NCBI RefSeq assembly: GCF_026966905.1 | Contig: NZ_JAPUBN010000013.1 | Span: 434,001 to 498,000 of the forward strand | Reading direction: 5' to 3' | DNA length: 64,000 bases | DNA from: Marinomonas phaeophyticola | GTDB lineage: Bacteria > Pseudomonadota > Gammaproteobacteria > Pseudomonadales > Marinomonadaceae | Shown here: piece by piece, positions 9,768 to 18,194 of the stretch | Position numbering within the stretch: position 1 is the first letter of the stretch | Layout of the letters: each line of letters opens with the position of its first letter | Notes under the pieces: generated by a model | Told to the model about the DNA's origin: nothing | What the model saw: the letters and a program-made list of their open reading frames with translations, nothing else | The model's database searches: none | Position numbers and translations under genes: made by a program

Positions 9768-9844
9768 GGGCCTGTAGCTCAGTTGGTTAGAGCATCCGAC
9801 TCATAATCGGCAGGTCGAGTGTTCAAGTCACTCCAGGCCCACCA
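9768..9844 (+). tRNA. tRNA with CAT anticodon (Met or Ile2)
   Basis: A 77-nt cloverleaf: acceptor stem GGGCCTG/CAGGCCC, D arm GCTC-AGTTGGTTA-GAGC, anticodon loop CTCATAA, T loop with TTCAAGT, discriminator A and encoded CCA. The anticodon CAT can belong to elongator methionine tRNA or to the isoleucine tRNA whose C34 is modified by TilS. The acceptor pairs C4-G69 and C5-G68 and the TTCAAGTC T-loop resemble E. coli Ile2 more than its elongator Met. It is not initiator tRNA, because the three GC pairs at the base of the anticodon stem are absent. The outermost anticodon-stem pair (27-43) is a T/C mismatch. Identity is left open. Confidence 0.93.
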
Positions 9845-9850
9845 TATTTA

Positions 9851-9885
9851 AAGGCGTAGCAGGTTAATACTTGCTACGCCTTTTT
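9851..9885 (+). terminator. Rho-independent terminator of the tRNA gene
   Basis: Bases 9851-9861 and 9872-9882 form an 11-pair GC-containing stem, followed by a T-run to 9885. It starts six bases after the CCA end of the tRNA. Confidence 0.9.
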
Positions 9886-10053
9886 GTTCTCTAGATAGTC
9901 CTCGAACTTTATGTACCTCAATATCATCCTTTTTATCCAGTATTCTTAAGAAATACTCACGTGTGGACACTTTAATTTAGTTTGTCTTAATTCGAGTTTG
10001 AATTCAGACCTATTAATATACCTTCATATTAATAGGAAAAGGATAGGATGATT

Positions 10054-10218
10054 TCACATAAAAATTGCACACAAGCTAATATAAGTGTTAAAAAAAGCAT
10101 CGAGACCAATGCTGTGTTCCATTTTTGCAGGAGTTGGCTTGTTGTTTCCTTGTTTTTCTGATTCATTTATAAACAAATGAACAGATTCTCTGATAATATC
10201 AAGGTGTTGACTGTGCAT
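10054..10218 (-). CDS. Possible 54-residue small protein, unknown
   Basis: In the gap of about 550 bases between the tRNA terminator and the next gene, a minus-strand frame runs from ATG (10218) to TGA (10054-10056). It encodes 54 residues beginning MHSQHLDIIRESVHLF and ending in the hydrophobic stretch YISLCAIFM. The N-terminal half could form an amphipathic helix. No convincing ribosome-binding site is seen, so coding is uncertain. The rest of the gap is AT-rich and shows only the inverted repeat at 10232-10257. Confidence 0.25.
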   Translation of the reverse strand: MHSQHLDIIRESVHLFINESEKQGNNKPTPAKMEHSIGLDAFFNTYISLCAIFM

Positions 10219-10231
10219 GGTTGCGTTTTCT

Positions 10232-10257
10232 AACGCTTACTTAAGTAAAAAAGCGTT
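10232..10257. repeat. Inverted repeat in the 9886-10434 gap
   Basis: AACGCTT (10232-10238) and AAGCGTT (10251-10257) form a 7-pair stem around a loop containing the palindrome ACTTAAGT. A T-rich tract follows on the plus strand (10262-10269). It could be a weak terminator or a regulatory hairpin just upstream of the small minus-strand frame. Confidence 0.4.
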
Positions 10258-10434
10258 TGACTTTTTTTCGTGATTTTTTGCTCGCATTCATCGTCATTTG
10301 ACAATTTAAGCAGAAATGCCGCTATAAATGATTGATTATATGGGATAATGCTGTGATTAATGTGCTTTTAAATGTTTGTTTTTTTGTACTCGTTTTTTTA
10401 AAATATATCTGATGATTTTAAGGATTAATGTTCT

Positions 10435-11595
10435 ATGTTTTCGTCGATAAAACGTCTCTTGGGTCTATTAGACCTTGCCTTGGGTTATATTGTTTCTGCA
10501 GGAATGCACATTGTATTATATGTGTTTTCGCTTTGCCTATTTGGCTTAAGTTTGGCTGGTTATGTCTTGGGCTCATTTGAAGGTAAGCTTAGTTATACTG
10601 AAATCGATCGTTTAGAACTTTTAGCCTTTGCTGCGTTTCTCATTGTCTCTTTGCGCTTCTTTATGCGAGGTAAATTGGCTGGGCTTTCTTTTTGGAAGCG
10701 CTTTAAGCGTTATATCTTTGTGTCAGCTTTATCAGTGACTTTCTGTTTTGCGGCCTATGCAGTGCATTTGATTATACTGATTTTAGAGCAGGGTGAGCTT
10801 GATATTGGTAAAATAGGTATGAGTGATCTCGATACTAATCGCGATTTATTGTATTTTGCCTGCAGTATGTTTTACACGTTTATGATTTACTCCTTTACTC
10901 CATTACCTAAACTTGGCTGGCTTACTGAAAAGCCTGAACCAGTTGAGCAATCGGAACTTGAAAAAGCGATTGGTACGGTCCCGAGTAAAAGCACTAATAA
11001 TGAGCCTCAACAGAACCTAGATAATCCACAGCCATTAAAAAAAGAAAAACTTACATGGAAAGAAAGAAAAAGAATTGCTAAAGAAGAAAAAAACGCCAAG
11101 CCAGTAACTGCTCTTGAGTTGGCTCTTGGGGAAAGTACTGAAGAAGTCGATAAGGATATTGATAAACACACAGAACAACCGTCTTCAGATAAGTTATCGG
11201 AACAAGATATTGAATCTTTGCATGTACAAGACACTGAAAGTACTTCATCAGAGCTTGAAGAAAAACTTGAACAAGAAATTGAGCCGATTTCAGAAAGTGA
11301 AATTGAAAACGTTTTCGGCCAAGATGATGCTCTTAAAAATCATCAGGAAGATGAGCAAGAGCCAAAAAAAGAAATTGAAGTAGACCTGCAATATGAGGTC
11401 AATGACAGTAAGCAACTAGAACGAGATGATCCTTCTGATAAAAAAGTGGTAGAAAAAAGTGTGGAAAAGCTTCAGACAGAATTAAAGACCCCTCCTATAG
11501 AAGAAAGTAAGCAGGCCCCAACGCTGGCTGATTTTCTTGCGGACAGTACAGAAAATCCTAGTACTGATTCTTCAAACACTAATAATAAACAGTAA
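10435..11595 (+). CDS. Unknown inner-membrane protein with long charged C-terminal tail
   Basis: I do not recognise this 386-residue protein. About four hydrophobic segments lie in the first 160 residues (roughly 18-48, 58-77, 90-117 and 138-156). They are followed by a cytoplasmic-looking tail of more than 220 residues that is rich in Glu, Lys, Asp, Ser and Gln, has a basic patch (KKEKLTWKERKRIAKEEK) and then acidic, repetitive, probably disordered or coiled-coil sequence (ELEEKLEQEIEPISESEIEN). It sits 12 bases before the small secreted-protein gene, so the two are likely one transcript. No enzymatic motif is seen. Confidence 0.7.
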   Translation: MFSSIKRLLGLLDLALGYIVSAGMHIVLYVFSLCLFGLSLAGYVLGSFEGKLSYTEIDRLELLAFAAFLIVSLRFFMRGKLAGLSFWKRFKRYIFVSALSVTFCFAAYAVHLIILILEQGELDIGKIGMSDLDTNRDLLYFACSMFYTFMIYSFTPLPKLGWLTEKPEPVEQSELEKAIGTVPSKSTNNEPQQNLDNPQPLKKEKLTWKERKRIAKEEKNAKPVTALELALGESTEEVDKDIDKHTEQPSSDKLSEQDIESLHVQDTESTSSELEEKLEQEIEPISESEIENVFGQDDALKNHQEDEQEPKKEIEVDLQYEVNDSKQLERDDPSDKKVVEKSVEKLQTELKTPPIEESKQAPTLADFLADSTENPSTDSSNTNNKQ

Positions 11596-11607
11596 AAGGG
11601 TATTAAA

Positions 11608-12011
11608 ATGAAAATAACTACTCGTATTTTTTGGGTTTAATGTCCTTTTTAATGTCTTTTGTTGTGAGTAATGCTGTCCTAGCTCGAAGTGACTTTTCTC
11701 GTAACGATATTCCTGTGTCAAAAGGCGCTGCTTTTTTAGTCAGTTCTTGTCGAGAAGTTGTGGACATTTATGATCAGAATGGAGAAGAAACGTTATTAGC
11801 GCCTTTACGCACATCATTAGCAGAAAGTGTCCGTGCTGGCTATTGTCTTGGTGTTGTTGTTCAATATCAATCCGCTGATAATGCTTGCTTGTATTCAAAG
11901 CGTAATACGCTTGAGATGGCTGAGGCTATAGCTCATTCAAACTTAACAGAAGCTCAGCTCGAAGAAATTGGAGTCCCAATTATTTTAGAAAGAGCCTATT
12001 GTGGGCTTTAG
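11608..12011 (+). CDS. Small secreted cysteine-containing protein, broken by a frameshift
   Basis: From the ATG at 11608, with AAAAGGG seven bases upstream, the frame reads MKITTRIFW and meets TAA at 11638. The run of six T at 11627-11632 needs one more T. The product is then about 134 residues with a clean signal peptide (MKITTRIFLGLMSFL, cleavage near VLA-RS). The mature part has four cysteines, a GYCLGVV segment and a C-terminal ERAYCGL, faintly like Rap1a/Tai-type periplasmic proteins. That resemblance is only by eye. An in-frame ATG at 11640 would give a poor signal peptide, so the upstream start is preferred. Confidence 0.6.
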
Positions 12012-12671
12012 GTTTTATTCAATGAATAGGATTGACCTGCGGACTCTATCTTAGGTTATTCATACTGTGTTATTTTCAAAGCCTGTGTTGGTTATTTTCT
12101 ATTCTAAGAAAAGCTTACATGGGCTTATTTTATTTACCTGCATGAAATGCCATGTGTCGTCGAATTACTTCTCAATTTAAGACTCTATTAGAAATGATGT
12201 TCATGTCTGGTGGATGAGAGGTCCTCTATATTTCAATTTCTTTGTATGTCAATAGTATTTTGATGTTTTATGCAGGATATGACACCAACATATCATTATT
12301 ACTTACATGTATAGTAATTAATGAGAGTGGCATTTTATTGATTATCTGTAGAAGTTGAGTTGATGCGATTTCAGCTATTGATATGCGTATCCACTAAAAA
12401 AGGATAGCGTCAATATAAAGTAATCAAATTAATAATACTTCATTATTTAGTTTCTTTTTTTATTGAGCTATATTTGGATATGCATTAGTTTAAACTATGA
12501 TAGTTTGATTCCTTTAATTCAATTTATAGTTAAGATGAACAAATGCTCTATTAATAACCATGATTATGAATACAGTTTTTAATGTTTATGCTGATATTTA
12601 TTTTTCGATTTGAAAAATAAATATTATTCTCGAGTATTTTTTGAATATTTTTTTCGTTTTTTGGAGTATTA
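12012..12671. other. Long AT-rich intergenic region before the chemoreceptor
   Basis: About 660 bases carry no convincing gene on either strand. The only distinct structure I see is the perfect hairpin at 12594-12624. A 21-codon frame at 12152-12217 begins with MCRR but is too short to support. The region probably contains the chemoreceptor promoter and a long leader. Confidence 0.5.
12594..12624. repeat. Perfect AT-rich hairpin upstream of the chemoreceptor
   Basis: Thirteen bases at 12594-12606 pair perfectly with 12612-12624 around a 5-base loop. Only one pair is GC and there is no following T-run in the right place for a normal terminator. It lies 47 bases before the chemoreceptor ATG, so it may be an mRNA leader hairpin or a protein-binding palindrome. 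Confidence 0.6.
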
Positions 12672-14624
12672 ATGAATATTAAGACACGGTTTTTATTCGC
12701 TTTAGTGGCAAGTGTTTTGTTGCCAGTGGTCATTATCTCTTCTTTAGTTATTGTCAATGTTCGAGATAACGCTCTTGAGGCATTTGAAAATAATAGCCAA
12801 GCTGAAATTGCTCACATTGACAGTGCTTTTTCTATGTATTTGAATGGTCTCGCGGAAGATGCTCAATACCTAGCTCAAAGCTCCGTTATAAAGCAGCTCG
12901 ATACAAGCGTTATGACATACATGGATAAAAAGGCGGCAACCATGACGCCTGATAAAAATAGTAAAGTTGAGCAAGCCGCTTACCAAATGATGAAAGAGTT
13001 TGGTGAAGCCCGTCCAGATTTAGCGTATGTCTATTTAGGTATGGACCATGGGGGCTACTTACAATGGCCGATAGGCAAGAATGGAGAAAATTACGACCCA
13101 CGTATTCGCCCTTGGTATAAGGACAGTATTAATTCCACGACACCAGTACGTGTTCCTGTTTATGCGGATTTGCAAACAAATACCCCTTTACAGGATTTCT
13201 TGGTTCGTTTTGAAGGGAAAAACGGAGCATTTGGAACCATCGGTGTCGATGTTACGTTGGGCAAGCTCACTGATATGGTGAAGAATGTAAAATTTGGCGA
13301 AGCGGGTTATGTCATGCTGATAGAAGATACTGGCAAAGTATTGGCAGACCCTTCTAACCCTACTAATAATTTTAAAGCCCTTAGTGATGTTAGTGATGCG
13401 CATAAACGGTTATCCGATCACGACTCAGGTCTATTGAAGATTAAATTAAATGGCGAATCTTGGATTGCGAATAAGTATGAATCTCCTGCATTAGGTTGGC
13501 ATTTTATTGGTCTTGTTGCTGAAGATGAAGTGTATGCTCAAGCGGATAGCTTAACTGGATATATTGTTCTTATTGCGATTATTATGGTGATTATATTTGT
13601 CATTATTGGTTTTGTTATTGTGAATATCGTTACCAAGCCAATGACGATAATAACCAATGGATTGCAAGAAATTGCCTCCGGTGAAGGTGACTTAACCCGT
13701 CGTTTAGATATTAATAGCCAAGATGAATCTGGGTTAATGGCGGGTGCATTTAATCAGTTTGTAGGATCAATTAATGTGCTGGTAGGGCGAATTAAAAATA
13801 ACAGTAGCGATGTAAGAAAAAGTTCGGATCATTCAAGAAGTTTGTCTTCACAGATGCATGGGGTGGTTACTCAACAAGTGAACGCAATAGATCAAGTATC
13901 CACCGCATTTAATGAGATGGTTGCGACAGCGAACGAAGTAGCGTCTAACTGTACTCAGGCAGCGGCGGCGGCGGATAGTAGCCAGCAACAGGTGGAGCAA
14001 GGTCATCAATTAATTCAAAAAACGGTGGGCTCTGTTACTTCATTAGAGCAGGTTTTGAATGAGTCAAACGACGCCATGGCCGTATTGTCTGAAGAATCTA
14101 AAAATATTGCCGTTATTCTTGGTTCTATTCGTGGGATTGCTGAACAAACAAACTTACTTGCTTTGAATGCGGCCATTGAGGCGGCTCGAGCAGGTGAGCA
14201 AGGCCGTGGTTTTGCCGTCGTAGCGGATGAGGTTCGAACTCTAGCGGGAAGAACGGCTGTTTCAACAGAAGAAGTGGATAAATTGCTTAACAGGCTACGG
14301 GAACAAACGGAGCAGGTTGCTGAAAAATTATACAGCAGTATGTCACATGCAACGGAGACGGTTGAATCAACGCAGCAAACCAGCACCATTTTTGAGTCCA
14401 TTATGGCCTCTGTGTTAACCATTAGAGACATGACGACTCAAATAGCGGCTTCAGCAGAAGAGCAGCACCTAGTAGGTGAAGAGATTAATCGTAATGTGGT
14501 GGATATTCATGATGGTGCCAGCACTTCTAAGGATCTTTCTGAAGAAGTAGAGCGTGAAGCAAATAATTTGAGCGAGTTATCTAAAAATCTAGAAGAATTG
14601 GTTTCTCGTTTTAAATCAAGTTAG
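12672..14624 (+). CDS. Methyl-accepting chemotaxis protein (dCACHE sensor)
   Basis: A 650-residue transmembrane chemoreceptor. It has an N-terminal membrane segment, a periplasmic double-CACHE domain (about 30-285, with the ligand-pocket-like segment [12 protein letters not shown]), a second membrane segment near 295-320, a HAMP domain ([11 protein letters not shown]) and a signalling domain. The signalling tip contains [20 protein letters not shown] followed by [23 protein letters not shown] receptors of this type often bind amino acids, amines or organic acids, and the ligand here is unknown. GGAG lies five bases before the ATG, and a terminator follows the gene. Confidence 0.93.
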   Translation: MNIKTRFLFALVASVLLPVVIISSLVIVNVRDNALEAFENNSQAEIAHIDSAFSMYLNGLAEDAQYLAQSSVIKQLDTSVMTYMDKKAATMTPDKNSKVEQAAYQMMKEFGEARPDLAYVYLGMDHGGYLQWPIGKNGENYDPRIRPWYKDSINSTTPVRVPVYADLQTNTPLQDFLVRFEGKNGAFGTIGVDVTLGKLTDMVKNVKFGEAGYVMLIEDTGKVLADPSNPTNNFKALSDVSDAHKRLSDHDSGLLKIKLNGESWIANKYESPALGWHFIGLVAEDEVYAQADSLTGYIVLIAIIMVIIFVIIGFVIVNIVTKPMTIITNGLQEIASGEGDLTRRLDINSQDESGLMAGAFNQFVGSINVLVGRIKNNSSDVRKSSDHSRSLSSQMHGVVTQQVNAIDQVSTAFNEMVATANEVASNCTQAAAAADSSQQQVEQGHQLIQKTVGSVTSLEQVLNESNDAMAVLSEESKNIAVILGSIRGIAEQTNLLALNAAIEAARAGEQGRGFAVVADEVRTLAGRTAVSTEEVDKLLNRLREQTEQVAEKLYSSMSHATETVESTQQTSTIFESIMASVLTIRDMTTQIAASAEEQHLVGEEINRNVVDIHDGASTSKDLSEEVEREANNLSELSKNLEELVSRFKSS

Positions 14625-14718
14625 TTAACTGGAGCAGAGAGAAGGTAATTATTGCCTATTTGAAAGGTTTGTTGAAACGCTTGTGATAAACTGATAGCAG
14701 GCCGTTTGTAGAAAATCC

Positions 14719-14774
14719 AAAACGTCTCTTATTTGGGGTACTGTTAAGTGCAACCGATCAAGAGGCGTTTTTTT
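14719..14774 (+). terminator. Terminator after the chemoreceptor
   Basis: Bases 14719-14730 pair with 14760-14771 (12 pairs, one G-T), followed by T residues to 14774. The loop is long at 29 bases. It ends 28 bases before the methyltransferase start. Confidence 0.7.
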
Positions 14775-14801
14775 ATGATCTAGTATGTTTAAAAAATAAA
14801 G

Positions 14802-15338
14802 ATGAAGATGAAAAACGAATTCGTGAGTATTGGTTTAACTAACCCTAAAAGCACTTCAAATGTCGGTTCCGTAATGCGTGCGGCTGGCTGTTATGATGTG
14901 GACCAAGTTTTATATACGGGTCGCCGATATGATAGAGCCGCAAAATTAACAACCGATACGAAAAAGGCGAGAGTTTCTATTCCCTTAATCAATATTCAGT
15001 TATTAGGGGTTGATACATTGGTTGATGCGGTAGATGAGGACACAAAAATTGTGTGTGTGGACTTAATTCAAGGAGCAACGCCTCTACCAGCGTTTGAGCA
15101 TCCTGAAAAAGCGCTATATATTTTCGGTCCTGAAGACAATACGATTGGGCAGGAAGTGGTTGATAGAGCTGATTTTGTGGTATTTGTACCGACGACTGGG
15201 TGCATGAACTTAGCGGCATCGGTTAATGTACTTTTGTACGATCGATTGGCTAAATCATCCAGAGCGAACGCAGGTGATGAACTGATTCGTAAAAGCAAAG
15301 ACATTAATAATAATGTGAAAGTAAAAAAACGCGCTTAA
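14802..15338 (+). CDS. SpoU/TrmH-family RNA 2'-O-methyltransferase
   Basis: A 178-residue SPOUT methylase. The three family motifs are present: NPKSTSNVGSVMRAAGC (motif 1, RNA/ribose), ALYIFGPEDNTI (motif 2) and VPTTGCMNLAASVNVLLYDR (motif 3, knotted S-adenosylmethionine site). It is shorter than TrmH or RlmB and lacks an N-terminal substrate-binding domain, so it belongs with the small single-domain members. The RNA target is unknown. ATG codons at 14802 and 14808 are both possible starts. The last codons overlap its terminator. Confidence 0.88.
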   Translation: MKMKNEFVSIGLTNPKSTSNVGSVMRAAGCYDVDQVLYTGRRYDRAAKLTTDTKKARVSIPLINIQLLGVDTLVDAVDEDTKIVCVDLIQGATPLPAFEHPEKALYIFGPEDNTIGQEVVDRADFVVFVPTTGCMNLAASVNVLLYDRLAKSSRANAGDELIRKSKDINNNVKVKKRA

Positions 15339-15373
15339 CTATGGAAGGTCCTAGGTATTTATAGCGCGTTTTT
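15325..15373 (+). terminator. Rho-independent terminator after the RNA methylase gene
   Basis: Bases 15325-15335 and 15363-15373 form an 11-pair stem containing a GCGC core and ending in five T. The left arm overlaps the stop codon. It may also serve the minus-strand cytochrome gene, which ends at 15421. Confidence 0.8.
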
Positions 15374-15420
15374 CTGTGTGTTGTGTATCTGGGTCTTATA
15401 CTTATAATGTGAAATAACGG

Positions 15421-16328
15421 CTAGAGTGGCTTAGGTAAGGCTTTCAGATAAGCCGCGATAGCGTTTCTATCCGCTTCAGGTAATTTTCCAAGGTTTTCAA
15501 TTACTTCTGTCATCTCTCCACCTGCAGAGTCGAATTCGGGAGTGAAGCCGGAGCTTAGGTATTCGGCAATGTCTGCTTTTGACCATTCTGATATACCAGA
15601 GTCATGAGGGGTGATATTAGGTATTCTACCCTTACCGCTGGGATTTTCGGCTCCCATTAGCCAGTATTGAGATTCCAAGCCTCCAAATGTACTTCTTGGA
15701 GTGTGGCATTCTCCACAATGACCTGGTCCTTCAACTAGGTATTGACCACGGAGTATTTCGTCACTTGATTCATCAAATGAGACCATGTACTGATCATTGA
15801 GGTAGAGTTGTTTCCAAATTCCTAATCCTCGTCTTATGGTAAATGGAAAGGCCAATTCATGCTCGGCACTTTGCTGATTCACGGCAGGTAGGGTGTCCAA
15901 ATATGCTTTTAAATCAACAAGGTCCTGTAGTGTCATTTTGGCATAAGATGTGTAAGGAAAGGCAGGATAGTAATGTTCATTCTCAGGGGATACCCCATGT
16001 TTCATTGCATTGGCGAACTCCGCTTTACTCCAAGCGCCAATTCCAGTTTTTTTATCAGGCGAAATATTTGGTGCGATAAAGGTTCCAAATTCGGTTTTAA
16101 AGCGTTTCCCCCCGCTAATTTAACGCTATCAGAGTCGTTTTCTGTCGGTTTAGATGCGTGGCATGACAAGCAACCGCCAATATTAAAAAGCTGCTCACCT
16201 CTTTGAGTATTGCCAGTGAGCTGTGATACTTGTTTATCTGAAATAGGAGCATTTGGGTCCGTGATGATCCAAAAAGCTGTGATTCCTGTAATCACAGCGG
16301 CGGCGCCAATATTAAGCCAAGTAGACAT
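15421..16328 (-). CDS. Membrane-anchored diheme cytochrome c, broken by a frameshift
   Basis: Once repaired this is a 302-residue protein with an N-terminal membrane anchor (about residues 5-23) and two heme-binding motifs, CLSCH near residue 54 and CGECH in the second half. Methionine-containing heme-ligand segments follow each. The layout matches mono/diheme cytochromes related to alcohol dehydrogenase cytochrome subunits, so it should pass electrons in the periplasm. The N-terminal frame (start 16328) fails in the C6 run at 16108-16113. One more base restores AGGKRFKTEFGTFIAPNISP up to the downstream frame. It follows the cytochrome c' gene on the same strand. Confidence 0.82.
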
Positions 16329-16424
16329 GGTAAATACCTATAAATAGTATGGCAGTAGAAAAAGCTCATGAAGTGGGTGAGGCGGTAGAGCTTCACCCTT
16401 TAGTGACGGCTAATAAGCTAAAAA

Positions 16425-16889
16425 TTAGTCTTTTATTCTAAAGCCTTGATGACAGCTACCACAGGTACCGCCGATATCTTTCATTCCTGATCTAAGGTTG
16501 TTTAGTCCCTTGTCAGCAATGCTGGCTAGATTTTGTGCGCTCTTAGCAAAGTTGTTGTGCTTTTCAGTGAAGCCATCCGTATCTGTCCAGATTTCCATTT
16601 TGGCTCTTGTATCATCGACATCCGCATTGCTAGAGCCTTCTGGCCACATGGATTGATAGTTTATTTTTGAAAGTAATTCTAGGTTTTGTGCCGCATTACG
16701 TGCGATATCCGCATCGTATTCTGTTTTTCCTTTTGCCATATTACCTACAATACCAACATTGAATGCAATCATGCTCATGTAGGATTGACGTATTTCGATG
16801 GCTTTATCTACATCGGCCGCATTTACAGAACCTGCACCAATTAAAAGTGACGAAAGCATAATAGGTAAAGCGATTAAAGTCTTTTTCAT
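16425..16889 (-). CDS. Cytochrome c' / c556-type periplasmic monoheme protein
   Basis: A 154-residue secreted protein with signal peptide MKKTLIALPIMLSSLLIGAG and a single heme motif near the C-terminus (GGTCGSCHQGFRIKD), the hallmark of the four-helix-bundle cytochrome c' family. The helical body has the expected spacing (KAIEIRQSYMSMIAFNVG and WTDTDGFTEK). The ATG at 16889 is preferred over that at 16901 because GGAG lies between them at the right distance. Cytochromes c' bind NO or CO or act in electron transfer. It is upstream of the diheme cytochrome by 96 bases, probably co-transcribed, and a Fur-box-like site lies about 150 bases upstream. Confidence 0.88.
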   Translation of the reverse strand: MKKTLIALPIMLSSLLIGAGSVNAADVDKAIEIRQSYMSMIAFNVGIVGNMAKGKTEYDADIARNAAQNLELLSKINYQSMWPEGSSNADVDDTRAKMEIWTDTDGFTEKHNNFAKSAQNLASIADKGLNNLRSGMKDIGGTCGSCHQGFRIKD

Positions 16890-17035
16890 AATAAACTCCA
16901 TGTGATGTCAAAGGTAAAAAATCAACATAGCAGATATTACATTAAGGGTTAAGACCCAACTTACTTTAAATAACACGATGAGAGAATTTGTTTAATAATA
17001 GTAGACCAAAAAAGGAATAGAAAATATAAAATCAA

Positions 17036-17054
17036 TTAAATGATATTCATTATC
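17036..17054. promoter_or_regulatory. Fur-box-like site
   Basis: The 19 bases at 17036-17054 match the E. coli Fur consensus (GATAATGATAATCATTATC) at 15 positions, including the whole right half after one mismatch. The site is upstream of the minus-strand cytochrome c' gene, which makes iron control of the two cytochromes plausible. It could be fortuitous in AT-rich DNA. Confidence 0.5.
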
Positions 17055-17118
17055 AACTAAAAAGGAGAGGCTATTTTTAAGTGATCTTTAATATAAGGGA
17101 GTTAGAAAGCGAACATTC

Positions 17119-17171
17119 TCGACACCTTACCTCCGTAACAGATAGAACTGTACAAGATTTAAAGGTGTCGA
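17119..17171 (-). terminator. Inverted repeat downstream of the TauD gene
   Basis: TCGACACCTT (17119-17128) and AAGGTGTCGA (17162-17171) form a perfect 10-pair stem with a 33-base loop, 25 bases after the TauD stop on the minus strand. There is no strong U-tract, so its role as a terminator is only likely. Confidence 0.5.
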
Positions 17172-17195
17172 AAATATCGGCAGAGCCGTTCTATA

Positions 17196-18184
17196 TTAGT
17201 CGTTTTTACCTAACGCAACTAATACTTGGCGTTTACTTTCACCACTGTATGGGCGACGACCGTGCATTGCCATATGGTTATCCACTAAAGCCATGTCAGC
17301 CGTTTGCCAATCAACATCAAATGTAAATTCAGAGGATAGGTTGTTGATTAGCTCAAGGTCAGACGCTTCGATCAAGCTATCATCGCCATAAGTAATAGCA
17401 CTTGCTGGATTTTCTCTTACTCCTTTCCAGCCCATATAAGCGGCAATCAGTTGGTTGTAAAAAACTTTAATGCCGTTATCTAATTCAACTACGGCAGGTA
17501 GGACTGGTGTCGTTGCTTTTAAGCTACCGTCTTCTTGCCATTTCCATGAATAACCTAGTTGACGTAGTTTTTCTTCTGCATCCGCAACGTCTGCGCATCC
17601 TAAAGTACTTTTCCAACTACGACCTTGACCAGAATTTTCATCATTCTCCCCTGGCATAGTAGTGGTGTATTTTAAGCCTCTTGTTTCCATTGCATCCGCC
17701 AATGCTGGAGCCACTTCCTGCATCTTTTTAAATAGACGGTCAGAACGACATACTGGCGTTGCCCCCCTTTTTCTGCTGGAGATAAGCAGAAAAAGAAGAG
17801 TTTGTCTGGAGAAATAGGGGTTTGTGCCATTTCGTGATGTAAGAAAATCTCTACATCTTTAGGTGCTTCATTTGCGGTAAACACTCTCTCTGTGAAGTTG
17901 ATTCTAACCGCGTTAGATAAGGACTCTTTATAAGTAAATCCTTCATAACCAAATGCAGCAGAGAACTTGTCAAAATCTTCCGCACTGTGAAGAGGGAAGC
18001 CTCTAAATAAAACAACACCAGATTGAGCTAGCTCTTGTTTCAATTGTTCTAAGTTAGCATTAACCCATTCACAAGCAAGATCGATGGACTCGATTTTGTC
18101 GTTATTAGCCACGATCTTTGGAAAATCCAAACCATCATATTGATGTTGTGTTTCTACTTGAGCGAAGTGGATAGTTGAAGACAT
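17196..18184 (-). CDS. TauD/TfdA-family 2-oxoglutarate-dependent oxygenase, broken by a frameshift
   Basis: After repair this is a 329-residue cytosolic oxygenase of the TauD / clavaminate synthase-like superfamily. The metal motif appears as H116-H117-E118 in EIFLHHEMAQT, an H-x-E variant, and the distal histidine is in VDNHMAMHGRRPY, followed by an arginine for 2-oxoglutarate. The N-terminal frame (start 18184) breaks in the C6 run at 17762-17767. A seventh base gives KGGATPVCRSDRLFKKM and joins the C-terminal frame. It lies 10 bases after the aldo/keto reductase and is probably co-transcribed. The substrate is unknown. Confidence 0.82.
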
Positions 18185-18194
18185 ACCTTACTCC

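Noticed and set aside
11627..11640. Programmed -1 ribosomal frameshift in the small secreted protein gene
   Set aside because: The T6 tract does not form a standard X-XXY-YYZ slippery heptamer in the reading frame, and several other genes in the window show the same homopolymer shortening.
12152..12217. 21-codon frame beginning MCRR, recalling the start of SOS-associated peptidases (HMCES/YedK)
   Set aside because: The resemblance is four residues, the frame ends at once and no downstream remnant of the family is seen in any frame.
14015..14431. 138-codon minus-strand frame inside the chemoreceptor
   Set aside because: It lies opposite the highly conserved signalling tip; Ser/Ala richness reflects the complementary codons.
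17081..17326. Plus-strand 81-codon frame starting with GTG after a strong AAGGAGAGG
   Set aside because: It overlaps the 3' end of the TauD gene on the other strand, the spacing from the purine-rich site is too long (about 10 bases beyond optimum), and the residues show no family pattern.
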